DNA of 64,000 bases, taken from positions 81,431 to 145,430 of the forward strand of contig CATXUX010000002.1 in the NCBI GenBank assembly GCA_958402795.1. The letters are read 5' to 3'. The notes beneath the pieces are model-generated. The model ran no database searches and was not told the DNA's origin. It worked only from the letters and a program-made list of their open reading frames with translations. The translations under genes were made by a program, and so were the position numbers. Origin of the DNA: an uncultured Lachnospiraceae bacterium (GTDB lineage: Bacteria > Bacillota > Clostridia > Lachnospirales > Lachnospiraceae). Shown piece after piece: positions 43,194 to 51,717 of the stretch; position 1 is the first letter of the stretch, and each line of letters opens with the position of its first letter.

Positions 43194-44765
43194 TTATTCG
43201 ACCGGCTGGTCAAAATCACCGCCGCCGTTGACCTGTGTATCGTAGATTTCCTGGTAAATCGCGTTGGTTTTCAGCAGATTTTCGTGAGTATCAAATCCGT
43301 TGACTGTTCCGTCATCCAGAACCAGAATCCGATCGGCGTTCTCAACACTGGAGACACGCTGGGCGATGATCAGCTTTGTAGTTCCCGGAATCTTTTCGGC
43401 AAATGCTCTTCTGATCCTGGCGTCGGTTGCCGTGTCGACGGCGCTGGTAGAGTCATCCAGGATCAGGATTTTCGGCTTCTTTAAGAGTGCTCTGGTGATG
43501 CAGAGGCGCTGCTTCTGCCCGCCGGACACATTGCTGCCGCCCTGCTCGATCCAGGTGTTGTAACCGTCCGGCAGCCGGTCGATAAACTCGTCGGCACAAG
43601 CCTGATAGCAGGCGTTCTGACATTCTTCCAACGTTGCATGTTCATTTCCCCAGCGCAGGTTATCCAGGATCGTACCGGAGAAGAGGACATTTTTCTGAAG
43701 GACGACGGCGACCTGATTCCGCAGCGCTTCCATATCATATTCCCGGACGTCTCTGCCGCCGACAAGAAGAGAACCTTCATCGACGTCATACAGACGGCTG
43801 ATCAGGTTGACCAGACTCGATTTTCCGCAGCCGGTTCCGCCGATGATTCCGATGGTCTCGCCCGCTTTGATGTGCAGGTCGATGTCTTTGAGGACGGCCT
43901 CGCCGGTTCCTTTTTTGTAGGCAAAGCTGACATGGTTAAAGTCAATGCTGCCGTCCGGGATTTCACGCACTGGTTTCTGCGGATTGGTCAGGTCGGCTTT
44001 TTCCTCCAGAACCTCGGCGATTCGTCTTGCGCTTGCCATACTCATGGTGATCATCACGACGATCATGGACAGCATCATCAGCGACATCATTGCACTCATG
44101 ACGTAGCTGAACAGCGAAGTCAGTTCTCCGGTCGTCAGTTCCCCGATCACGATATAATTTGCTCCGAACCAGGACAGCGCGATGATACATCCGTAGATGA
44201 TCAGCATCATCGCCGGATTATTGAATGCGATCAGACCTTCGGCCTTTACAAACAGACGATAGAGATTTTCAGCAGCTTTTGTGAATTTATTGTTTTCATA
44301 TTCTTCTCTGACAAATGCTTTGACCACCCGGATCCCTGTGACGTTTTCCTGCACGCTGGCATTCAGATCGTCATACTTTTGGAAGACCTGGTCGAATATC
44401 TTAAAAGTTGTCAGCATGACGGAAAATAATACAACTGCAAGAATCACAGCGGCGGCAAGGAAAATCAGACTCATCTTCCGGTTAATGAAAAAACACATGA
44501 CCATACACAGAAGCAGTGTCAGCGGTGTCCGGACCGCAAAACGCAGGATCATCTGATACGCATTCTGCAGATTTGTCACATCGGTGGTCATACGGGTGAC
44601 AAGACCGGCAGTGTGCATGTTCCCGGCTTCAATTCCTTCATCAATGATCGAAGCTGTGATGAAAGGAATCAGAATCTCCATCAATACTTCAAGCGCTGTA
44701 TAAAGCGGGGTGAGCAGAGAAGCCTTTTTATACTGCCTGATCTGCCCGGATAATGTTTTTATCAT
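43194..44765 (-). CDS. ABC exporter half-transporter A with a deletion in the membrane domain
   Basis: 523 residues instead of the usual 575-585. The ATPase is complete (Walker A IGGTGCGKSS, signature NVSGGQKQR, Walker B ILILDDSTSAVDT), including the degenerate Asp-Asp Walker B end common in one half of heterodimers. In the membrane domain, TM1 (LEVLMEILIPFITASIIDEG) is followed straight away by HTAGLVTRMTTDV, a segment that in homologues comes after TM2 and its long cytosolic loops. About 55-60 residues, including TM2, are missing in frame near 44613. The transporter may be inactive, or the gene may be decaying. Confidence 0.85.
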   Translation of the reverse strand: MIKTLSGQIRQYKKASLLTPLYTALEVLMEILIPFITASIIDEGIEAGNMHTAGLVTRMTTDVTNLQNAYQMILRFAVRTPLTLLLCMVMCFFINRKMSLIFLAAAVILAVVLFSVMLTTFKIFDQVFQKYDDLNASVQENVTGIRVVKAFVREEYENNKFTKAAENLYRLFVKAEGLIAFNNPAMMLIIYGCIIALSWFGANYIVIGELTTGELTSLFSYVMSAMMSLMMLSMIVVMITMSMASARRIAEVLEEKADLTNPQKPVREIPDGSIDFNHVSFAYKKGTGEAVLKDIDLHIKAGETIGIIGGTGCGKSSLVNLISRLYDVDEGSLLVGGRDVREYDMEALRNQVAVVLQKNVLFSGTILDNLRWGNEHATLEECQNACYQACADEFIDRLPDGYNTWIEQGGSNVSGGQKQRLCITRALLKKPKILILDDSTSAVDTATDARIRRAFAEKIPGTTKLIIAQRVSSVENADRILVLDDGTVNGFDTHENLLKTNAIYQEIYDTQVNGGGDFDQPVE

Positions 44766-44833
44766 GGGGTAGTTCCTCCTTTGACTCCCGCTGCGGCTGA
44801 ACCGGCGGGGATATTTTTCTTTTTCTGTCTTTT

Positions 44834-44879
44834 ATTATAGCTTCCCACCCTTGAAAGAGAAGTTGAAAAATGTTATCAT
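44834..44879. promoter_or_regulatory. Divergent promoter region between the exporter and LysR genes
   Basis: Plus strand: TTGAAA (44851-44856), 17 bases, TATCAT (44874-44879), for the LysR gene. Minus strand: TATAAT (44839-44834) for the exporter pair, without a good -35, as expected if activated. The divergent layout suggests that the LysR protein controls the exporter. Confidence 0.65.
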
Positions 44880-44917
44880 CAATAAACAGATTCTATTAGT
44901 CAAAGGAGAAAAATTCG

Positions 44918-45799
44918 ATGAATACATTCCAACTGACCTGTTTCCTTACGCTTGCGGAAACGCTGAATTTTGCCCGGGCGGCAGAGCGGCTTCACATTAC
45001 ACAGCCTTCGGTAACCCACCAGATCCATTCGCTGGAAACGGAACTGGGGGTAAAGCTTTTTAACCGGACAACAAGGAATGTGGAGATCACATCCGCCGGA
45101 AAATCGTTCCTCGTCGACGCGGCAGGCATAGTCCAGATATCAGAAAATGCGAAGAAACGTTTCCGAAATCCGGATGACCGCAGGCTGCAGACTTTTGCAG
45201 TTGGCTGTCACGGGACTCCGCAGTTGGAATTCCTTGCGGAAATTTTTCGGCGGATGGGTGAAAGATATCCGGATATTGATCCGAAAATACAGACGGTACC
45301 GATGGGAGAACTGTACCGTCTGCTGGAGGAGGAACGTGTGGATGTACTGCTGGCATTTCGCGAAACAGAATCGGGAAAGGCGCCCGGGATATACAAGGAA
45401 CTGGGAAAGGTTCCGATTGTGGTTATCTGTCCGCCGGGACACCCTCTGGCACGAAAGGCTCAGGTCACTCCGGAAGATTTGAAAAAAGAGCGGCTCATCA
45501 TTAACGAACCGATGCGCTGTCCGGAAAATATTGCGAAGCTCCAGGGGGCAATCCTGGAAGGACATACACTTTCGGATCTCTACTTTTCGGATACTCCCGA
45601 GGTCGCCGTGACGTTGATAAAAGCGGGTTTTGGAGTTACGATCCTGCCGGAATCTCTGGTACCCGCCGCGCTGGGACTCGCATCTGTCCCGCTGGCAGGC
45701 GCAGAACCCTTGTCCTTTGGCGTTTATTATAAGACATGGAAAGGAAAGCCGATGCTGAAAAGTTTTATAGAGCTGGCGAAAGAGAACTGCCGGTTTTAG
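44918..45799 (+). CDS. LysR-family transcriptional regulator
   Basis: 293 residues. HTH at 1-60 (FQLTCFLTLAETLNFARAAE, LHITQPSVTHQIHSLETELG) and a periplasmic-binding-type effector domain to the end (VDVLLAFRETE, VICPPGHPLA, GFGVTILPESLV). AAAGGAGAAAAA precedes the start. It is divergent from the ABC exporter pair, the usual LysR position for a target operon. Effector unknown. The radical SAM gene 100 bases downstream on the same strand is unrelated in function as far as I can see. Confidence 0.9.
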   Translation: MNTFQLTCFLTLAETLNFARAAERLHITQPSVTHQIHSLETELGVKLFNRTTRNVEITSAGKSFLVDAAGIVQISENAKKRFRNPDDRRLQTFAVGCHGTPQLEFLAEIFRRMGERYPDIDPKIQTVPMGELYRLLEEERVDVLLAFRETESGKAPGIYKELGKVPIVVICPPGHPLARKAQVTPEDLKKERLIINEPMRCPENIAKLQGAILEGHTLSDLYFSDTPEVAVTLIKAGFGVTILPESLVPAALGLASVPLAGAEPLSFGVYYKTWKGKPMLKSFIELAKENCRF

Positions 45800-45903
45800 G
45801 CTTCCGGCGGGACTCCGGCTTGAAAAGGAGAGAGGCTTATGGTAGTATGGATGTACAGAAATCGAAAGTAAATTAGGTCAAAGAAAGAGATGAAGAGAGC
45901 GTC

Positions 45904-47646
45904 ATGAATTTATTGCTGACGGCGATTAACGCGAAATATATTCATTCAAATCTGGCTGTTTACAGTCTGCGTGCGTATGCGGCGGCGCAGCGGCCGGGAC
46001 TGGGAGAACGTATCTCCATTGCAGAATATACGATCAACCAGCCATTGGATGACATCCTGATGGATCTCTATAAGAGAAAACCGGAAGTGATCTGCTTTTC
46101 CTGCTACCTGTGGAATATTCTGTCGGTGGAGCAGCTGCTTGCGGAACTGCCGAAGATCCTGCCGGGGATAGAAATCTGGCTGGGCGGGCCGGAGGTTTCC
46201 TGGAACGCCGAAGAGATACTGGAAAAGTTTCCGCAGGTTCGCGGAGTCATGCGCGGTGAGGGAGAGGAAACGTTTCTGGAATTAGCGGAGTATTATCAGG
46301 GATGGCGTGGAGAACTGAAAGAAATTGCCGGGATCACATACCGTGGTTGTGAAACTTTTGATTCTCCGGGAGAGATTCATGTATCGCCGGATCGTCCGGT
46401 AACGGATCTGAGCAGGATTCCTTTTATATATGAAGATCTGGATGTATTCCGGAACAGGATCATTTACTATGAATCCAGCAGAGGGTGTCCGTTTTCCTGT
46501 AGTTATTGTCTGTCTTCCATTGATAAATGTCTTCGATTCCGCGATATGAAACTGGTGAAAAGGGAACTGCAGTACTTTATTGATGCGGAGGTCCCGCAAG
46601 TGAAGTTTGTGGATCGTACATTTAACTGCAGCCATGAACGTGCGATGGAAATCTGGTCTTTTCTGAAAGAGCAGGACAGGGGAAAGACGAATTTCCATTT
46701 TGAGATTGCGGCGGATCTCTTAAATGAAGAGGAGCTGGCGCTGATCGGTTCCATGCGTCCGGGACTGATCCAGCTTGAGATTGGCGTGCAGTCTACAAAT
46801 GAGGAAACGATCCGGGAAATCCGCAGGACGATGCAGTTTTCGAAACTGTCGGAGGTGGTGAATCAAATCCGGGCAGGGGGAAATATCCACCAGCATCTGG
46901 ATCTGATCGCGGGCCTTCCGTATGAGGATTATGATCGTTTCAGAAGGTCGTTCTGCGATGTGTATGCCCTGCGCCCGGAACAGCTGCAGCTTGGTTTCCT
47001 GAAAGTATTGAAGGGCTCTTATATGGAAGAAAAAGCAGAAGAGTATGAGCTGGTTTTTCAGAATCGTCCGCCTTATGAAGTCCTTTCCACACGGTGGTTG
47101 TCTTATGGAGATGTTGTCCGCCTGAAAGGGGTAGAAGAGATGGTGGAAGTCTACTACAACAGCAGACAGTTTGAACATACGATGGAATTTCTGGAAAGGG
47201 CGTTTCCGGATGCATTTTCCATGTACGAAGCGCTTGCCGGATATTATGAAGTGAATGGTCTGTTTGGAATCAGCCATACACGGACGGCACGATATGAGAT
47301 TTTAGCTGCATTTGCAAAAGAAGTGGATCCCGGACAGACGGAAGAATACAGGCAGTTACTTACACTGGATCTGTATCTGCGGGAAAATGTGAAAAACCGT
47401 CCCGCATTTGCAGGTCCCCCGACAGTAGATAAGGAAGACGCGGCGCGGTTTTATGACCGGGAAGCAGAGTCACACCGGTATCTGCCCGGCTACAGCCGGT
47501 ATGATAAGCGGCAGATCCGCAAGATGACACATCTGGAACGAATTCATGATGAGGTACTCTTGTTTGATTATGTAAACCGTAGTCCGCTGACGAATCAGGC
47601 AAAAACATATGTTGTCACAGAAGATTACGATTCCCCGCAGATTTGA
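45904..47646 (+). CDS. B12-binding-domain radical SAM protein, DUF4080 family
   Basis: 580 residues. The N-terminal cobalamin-binding-like domain (NLLLTAINAKYIHSNLAVYS, FSCYLWNI, WLGGPEVSW) leads to the radical SAM cluster CPFSCSYC in ESSRGCPFSCSYCLSS, then EIGVQSTNEETI. The C-terminal third is DUF4080 (YDKRQIRKMTHLERIHDEVL). The family is widespread and single-copy in Firmicutes, unlike the cluster enzyme at 26463. Its reaction is not established. GC content matches the surrounding genome, so it is a resident gene. Confidence 0.88.
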   Translation: MNLLLTAINAKYIHSNLAVYSLRAYAAAQRPGLGERISIAEYTINQPLDDILMDLYKRKPEVICFSCYLWNILSVEQLLAELPKILPGIEIWLGGPEVSWNAEEILEKFPQVRGVMRGEGEETFLELAEYYQGWRGELKEIAGITYRGCETFDSPGEIHVSPDRPVTDLSRIPFIYEDLDVFRNRIIYYESSRGCPFSCSYCLSSIDKCLRFRDMKLVKRELQYFIDAEVPQVKFVDRTFNCSHERAMEIWSFLKEQDRGKTNFHFEIAADLLNEEELALIGSMRPGLIQLEIGVQSTNEETIREIRRTMQFSKLSEVVNQIRAGGNIHQHLDLIAGLPYEDYDRFRRSFCDVYALRPEQLQLGFLKVLKGSYMEEKAEEYELVFQNRPPYEVLSTRWLSYGDVVRLKGVEEMVEVYYNSRQFEHTMEFLERAFPDAFSMYEALAGYYEVNGLFGISHTRTARYEILAAFAKEVDPGQTEEYRQLLTLDLYLRENVKNRPAFAGPPTVDKEDAARFYDREAESHRYLPGYSRYDKRQIRKMTHLERIHDEVLLFDYVNRSPLTNQAKTYVVTEDYDSPQI

Positions 47647-47681
47647 AATCCGCCATGGAATCGTTGTGTCTGCGTAACTAC

Positions 47682-47710
47682 TTGCAAAACCGTGGCAGCG
47701 GGTATAGAAT
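47682..47710 (+). promoter_or_regulatory. Promoter of the small membrane protein/VanW unit
   Basis: TTGCAA (47682-47687), 17 bases, TAGAAT (47705-47710). The palindrome GAAAATC-GG-GATTTTC (47730-47745) lies 20 bases downstream and may be an operator or leader stem. Confidence 0.6.
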
Positions 47711-47772
47711 GAATACAGTTCCCCATTTGGAAAATCGGGATTTTCGGGGGAAAATGAAAGGGCGTGAAAGCG

Positions 47773-47874
47773 ATGGATTTTAACAGCAAAAAAGTGCGCA
47801 GGATTACTTCAATCGTGATCCTTGTGGTGATTGCGGCGATGATTCTTACGATGATACTTCCGTACCTGGTATAG
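47773..47874 (+). CDS. 33-residue single-span membrane peptide
   Basis: ATG 47773 to TAG 47874: a basic start (MDFNSKKVRRI) and one hydrophobic span (IVILVVIAAMILTMILPYLV). Codon use is like its neighbours and a promoter stands at the right distance. The ribosome site is poor (AAAGGGCG). Such peptides before VanW or synthase genes occur in related bacteria as I recall. It probably inserts in the membrane with its N-terminus inside; role unknown. Confidence 0.55.
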   Translation: MDFNSKKVRRITSIVILVVIAAMILTMILPYLV

Positions 47875-47955
47875 GATGATGTTGGGGTCAAAAGTCCCAA
47901 CTATGATACTTACGGATTGCTTCGTGATATGCGGGAGGATAAGCAGGAAAACTGA

Positions 47956-49509
47956 ATGGAGAAACAGAAAGAACAAAAGAGACGAAAAAAGACCGGGAAA
48001 GCGGCAAGAAAGCGGCAGAGGGATCTTCATTTGCTGGCGGGGATCATCATCGTGGCGGTACTCGTGACTGCCGTGGTACTTCTTACGGCAAAAAAGTACG
48101 TGGATACGCATGATGACGGGACCATTTTATCCGGGATCAGCGTGGGTGGAACGGATGTGTCCGGGATGACAGAAGCAGAGGCCGCTGATGCAGTAGAAGC
48201 GGCGGTTTCTGAACGGGGAAGCGCGGTGATTCGCTTTGTGACGGAGGACGGAAACCAGTTTGAGGCGACACTGGCAGAGCTTGGACTTTACGCAGCAGAT
48301 CAGACGAAGCAGATCCAGGCGGCGGTGGAGTATGGAAAGTCCGGCAATCCGGTTCAGGCGCGCCGCATCATGAAGCAGTCGGAAAAGGGAAAACTTGAGC
48401 AGGATTTCCCGCTGACGTACAAAGTAAGCGAGGAGACTGCAGAGCCGGTTCTTCAGGAGCGGGCGCAGACCGCGATGCAGACGCCGGAAAATGCAAGGGT
48501 TACGCTGGATGAAGCGGGAAATGTGCAGCATATAGAAGGACAGCAGGGCGAGACGCTTACCGTTGGCGAGACCGTGAGAAATCTGAACCGGTTTTTACAG
48601 GATGACTGGGATGGCAGCGGTGGTGAGGTTCATGCGGAGACGGCGAAGACAGATCCGGAGATCACATCGGATCAGCTTTCTGAGGTGACGGATCTGCTGG
48701 GAAGCTATACCACATATTATGGAAGTGATGGCTCGGGACGATCACAGAATGTGGAGACAGGGACGAGTCTGATCAACGGGACACTGCTGCAGTCCGGTGA
48801 AGAGATGTCGGCGGACGAAGCCATGCGGCCGTACACAGAGGAGAATGGCTATGCGATGGCGGCGTCCTACGAAAGTGATACGGTGGTGGAATCTATGGGC
48901 GGAGGAATCTGCCAGGTATCCACAACGCTGTATAATGCACTGCTGTATGCAGAGCTGGAGATCGTGGAGCGGCATCCGCATTCGATGCTTGTAAGCTATG
49001 TAGATGCATCAAAAGACGCGGCGATCGCGGACGATGTGCTGGATCTGGTGTTCCGGAATAATCTGGATTCCCCGGTCTATATCGAAGGAGTCTGCTCTGA
49101 CGGCGCACTGACGTTTCGCATCTATGGAAAGGAAACCAGAGATCCGGGACGTTCTCTGGAGTTCATCAGTGAGATTATAGAAACAACGGAACCGGAAGGA
49201 ACCCGGTATGTGGCGACGGAGGACGCCATCGGAACGATGGGGGTGAAAAGCTCTGCGCAGTCAGGTGTATCGGCACAGCTCTGGAAAGTCGTGCTCCAGG
49301 ACGGCGTGGAAGTAAGCCGGGAAGTGATCAACACGAGTCAGTATCTTGAGGTGCAGGAGACGATCGGAGTCGGTACTGCCTCCGAAAATGCAAGTGATAC
49401 AGAAAAGATGAATCAGGCGATCCAGAGTCAGGATCAGGAGACGATCGCGGCGGCGATCCAGGAAATCCTATACGGAGGTTCAGATACGGCCGAGGGCGGA
49501 AGTGAATAG
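47956..49509 (+). CDS. VanW-family protein with peptidoglycan-binding-like domains
   Basis: 517 residues. A basic N-terminus, one membrane span (LLAGIIIVAVLVTAVVLLTA) and an extracellular part: a PG_binding_4-like domain (ISVGGTDVSGMTEAEAADAV and around), then the VanW domain (LLGSYTTYY, GGGICQVSTTLYNALLYAEL, ERHPHSMLVSYVD). A low-complexity Gln/Glu tail ends it. VanW was named from vancomycin clusters but is chromosomal in most Firmicutes; the single-Cys GICQVSTT motif may be its active site, as in L,D-transpeptidase-like or YoaR proteins. No resistance genes are nearby. It shares the promoter at 47682. Confidence 0.88.
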   Translation: MEKQKEQKRRKKTGKAARKRQRDLHLLAGIIIVAVLVTAVVLLTAKKYVDTHDDGTILSGISVGGTDVSGMTEAEAADAVEAAVSERGSAVIRFVTEDGNQFEATLAELGLYAADQTKQIQAAVEYGKSGNPVQARRIMKQSEKGKLEQDFPLTYKVSEETAEPVLQERAQTAMQTPENARVTLDEAGNVQHIEGQQGETLTVGETVRNLNRFLQDDWDGSGGEVHAETAKTDPEITSDQLSEVTDLLGSYTTYYGSDGSGRSQNVETGTSLINGTLLQSGEEMSADEAMRPYTEENGYAMAASYESDTVVESMGGGICQVSTTLYNALLYAELEIVERHPHSMLVSYVDASKDAAIADDVLDLVFRNNLDSPVYIEGVCSDGALTFRIYGKETRDPGRSLEFISEIIETTEPEGTRYVATEDAIGTMGVKSSAQSGVSAQLWKVVLQDGVEVSREVINTSQYLEVQETIGVGTASENASDTEKMNQAIQSQDQETIAAAIQEILYGGSDTAEGGSE

Positions 49510-49567
49510 GCAGCGGCAGTGAAAATGAATAGACGGCAGATTTAGAAAAATGGAGTTGCGAGTTGCT

Positions 49568-50581
49568 ATGAGAGTTGGAAATCTGACGCAGACCGTCTGG
49601 AACCGGTCTGTGCGGAAACAAATAGAAAAAGAATGGGCGGCAGAACCGTTGAACCCCATTTATGGGGAACGTTGCGCTGCGATCCGGACGGATGGAGCAG
49701 AAGTGATCGTAACCGCGTCTGCTTCCGCCTCCGGTCATTCGCCGCATGGGGGAATTTATGCTGCGGCGCGCGCAATAAATGATGTGGCTGCGCGGGGTGC
49801 AAACCCGGAAAAAATCGAGGTATCGATCTATTTCCCGGAAGAGACAGAGGAAGAGAATGCCCGTCAACTGGTCGGACGTTTGGGGGAATTTTGTAAGGAA
49901 CATGGAATCGGGATCATGGGCGTGCAGGCAGAAGTAAACCCCGTGGTTTCGCAAACTCTTGTGCAGGTGCGGGCATTCGGGAAGGCGGCAGAGGACCGGC
50001 TGATCTGTATGAGCGGAGCAAAAGCCGGGCAGGATCTTATATTGTGCGGATATATCGGACTGGAAGGAAGCCTGCGGATCCTGGATGAACGAGAGGAAGA
50101 GCTGGGACGGCGGTTTACACCGGCATTTCTCAGGCAGATGCGGAGAAAAGAACCGGAACTGGTGCAGGTGAAAGCGGTCCGGGAGGCAGTGCCGGGTGAG
50201 GCAGGAAAGGCGACTGCTATGCAGCAGGCCGGCAGCGGCGGGATTTTCGCGGCGCTCTGGGAGCTGGCGGAAGCCTCCGGCGCGGGACTGGAAGTGGAAT
50301 TGCAGAAGATGTCCATTTTACAGGAAACCGTGGAAATCTGCGAATATTACCGGCTGAATCCGTATCAGATGACATCTGCAGGGGCAGTGCTGATGGCGGC
50401 AGATGACGGAGAAGCGCTTGTGAAGAGACTGGAAAAACAGGGAGCGCATGCCGTTCGGATCGGAAGACTGACGGAGGGAAAAGCACGGATCATACGCACA
50501 GGACATGAGGACCGCTTTTTGGACCGCCCGGCGGCGGACGAGCTGATGCTCTGGCAGAAGAAGGAGATGCAACATGCTTAA
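49568..50581 (+). CDS. AIR synthase-related protein (PurM/HypE-like fold)
   Basis: 337 residues from ATG 49568, chosen because GGAG lies upstream; a start at 49550 has no such site. Two PurM-type halves are visible: an N-terminal one (ASASASGHSPHGGIYAAARA, NDVAARGANPEKIEVSIYFP) and a C-terminal ATP-binding one (GQDLILCGYIGLEG). The HypE, PurM, SelD and ThiL enzymes share this fold and use ATP to activate a carbonyl or carbamoyl. Here the typical C-terminal HypE Cys is not apparent. It overlaps trmL by eight bases. Function unknown. Confidence 0.8.
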   Translation: MRVGNLTQTVWNRSVRKQIEKEWAAEPLNPIYGERCAAIRTDGAEVIVTASASASGHSPHGGIYAAARAINDVAARGANPEKIEVSIYFPEETEEENARQLVGRLGEFCKEHGIGIMGVQAEVNPVVSQTLVQVRAFGKAAEDRLICMSGAKAGQDLILCGYIGLEGSLRILDEREEELGRRFTPAFLRQMRRKEPELVQVKAVREAVPGEAGKATAMQQAGSGGIFAALWELAEASGAGLEVELQKMSILQETVEICEYYRLNPYQMTSAGAVLMAADDGEALVKRLEKQGAHAVRIGRLTEGKARIIRTGHEDRFLDRPAADELMLWQKKEMQHA

Positions 50582-51074
50582 TATCGTATTATATGAACCG
50601 GAGATACCGGCAAACACAGGAAATATCGGACGGACCTGCGTGGCGACGGGGACACGGCTTCATCTGATCGAACCGCTGGGGTTCCGTCTGGATGAGAAGT
50701 CTCTGCGCCGGGCCGGGATGGATTACTGGAAAGATCTGGATGTGACGACTTATATCAACTATGAGGATTTCCTGAGAAAAAACCCGGGAGCGCGGGAAAA
50801 ACTGTACATGGCGACGACGAAAGCGCAGAAAGTGTATACGGAGATCGCATATGAACCGGACTGCTATATTATGTTCGGAAAAGAAAGCGCCGGAATCCCG
50901 GAGGAACTTCTGGTAAAGAATAAAGAAGCCTGTGTGCGGATTCCGATGATCGGCGATATCCGTTCCCTGAATCTGGGGAACTCTGTGGCAGTCGTATTAT
51001 ATGAAGCACTGCGCCAGAACGGTTTTGCCGGAATGAATCTGGAAGGTCAATTGCATGAATTAAAGTGGGAGTGA
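50574..51074 (+). CDS. trmL: tRNA (cytidine/uridine-34-2'-O)-methyltransferase
   Basis: 166 residues, SPOUT class. Motif 1 is IVLYEPEIPANTGNIGRTC; motif 3 with the knot is RIPMIGDIRSLNLGNSVAVVLYEA. TrmL methylates the ribose of wobble C/U-34 in tRNA-Leu isoacceptors. The start overlaps the end of the upstream PurM-like gene, so translation is coupled. The stop codon lies in a terminator that closes the operon. Confidence 0.93.
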   Translation: MLNIVLYEPEIPANTGNIGRTCVATGTRLHLIEPLGFRLDEKSLRRAGMDYWKDLDVTTYINYEDFLRKNPGAREKLYMATTKAQKVYTEIAYEPDCYIMFGKESAGIPEELLVKNKEACVRIPMIGDIRSLNLGNSVAVVLYEALRQNGFAGMNLEGQLHELKWE

Positions 51075-51099
51075 GCTAAGGCTGAACTCCTACTTTTTT
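51064..51099 (+). terminator. Terminator after trmL
   Basis: AGTGGGAGT (51064-51072) pairs with ACTCCTACT (51086-51094), one G-T pair, then T's to 51099. Overlaps the stop codon. Confidence 0.85.
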
Positions 51100-51253
51100 A
51101 CTGTCTGCATAAAAGAAACGGAACGAGGGGAAAATACAAGAGCAATAGCGGTTAAATATGAAAACAATCTGCTTTTCAGACTAAATTTTCAGAGATATAT
51201 AAATTACCGAAACAGTTTTGCAAATTTGTATTTTTCGAAAAACAAAATAATTG

Positions 51254-51281
51254 TTGACTTTAAAAATTGGTGTGATATGCT
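51254..51281 (+). promoter_or_regulatory. Promoter of the V-type ATP synthase operon
   Basis: TTGACT (51254-51259), 16 bases, TATGCT (51276-51281), with TGA before the -10 (extended type). The 90-base leader holds no gene; the remainder of 51100-51372 is AT-rich and shows nothing else. Confidence 0.65.
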
Positions 51282-51372
51282 AAAAACCAACAGAGCGTTT
51301 ACAGATAGTTTACAAATGCACTTTATTATGAAAACCACGTGTAAACCGCGAAAGAAAGGTGGTGATGACAAT

Positions 51373-51681
51373 ATGGTTGAAGAGACCATCCAGACGATCC
51401 GAGAGACGGAGCAGAAAGCCAATTCCATCGTAAAGGACGCGGAAGCAAAAAGCCGGGAGATCCTGGCGGAAGCGTCGAAAAAAGCCGATGCGGTCAGGGA
51501 AGAGAGCCGCTGTGCGGCGAAGGCGGCGTTTGACCTTGCGATGGAGGAAGCAAAGGCACAAGGTGTACGGACTCAGGAAAAATCTTCTGCTGATATAGAG
51601 AAGGAAGTGCAGGCGTTAAAAGAACTGGCGCTTGGCAGAGAGGAGGAAGCCATCCAGCTTGTGATCGCAGGACTGGTATAG
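51373..51681 (+). CDS. V-type ATP synthase subunit H/G (peripheral stalk)
   Basis: 102 residues from ATG 51373 with GGTGGTGA upstream; the frame runs back to 51226 without a good ribosome site. It is one long amphipathic helix, nearly all Glu, Lys, Arg and Ala, with an early TIRETEQKANSIVKDAEAKS motif typical of subunit H/AhaH. It dimerises with subunit E to form the stators that hold A3B3 against the membrane part. First gene of the nine-gene operon. Confidence 0.85.
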   Translation: MVEETIQTIRETEQKANSIVKDAEAKSREILAEASKKADAVREESRCAAKAAFDLAMEEAKAQGVRTQEKSSADIEKEVQALKELALGREEEAIQLVIAGLV

Positions 51682-51717
51682 GAGTTAAAAAAGTAAAAGA
51701 ACAGGAGGGATTACATT

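Noticed and set aside
45904..47646. Second RiPP-type radical SAM enzyme
   Set aside because: DUF4080 family, resident GC content, no exporter or small acidic ORF adjacent.
47956..49509. Vancomycin resistance locus because of VanW
   Set aside because: No vanHAX, vanRS or vanY-type genes; VanW homologues are ordinary chromosomal genes in Firmicutes.
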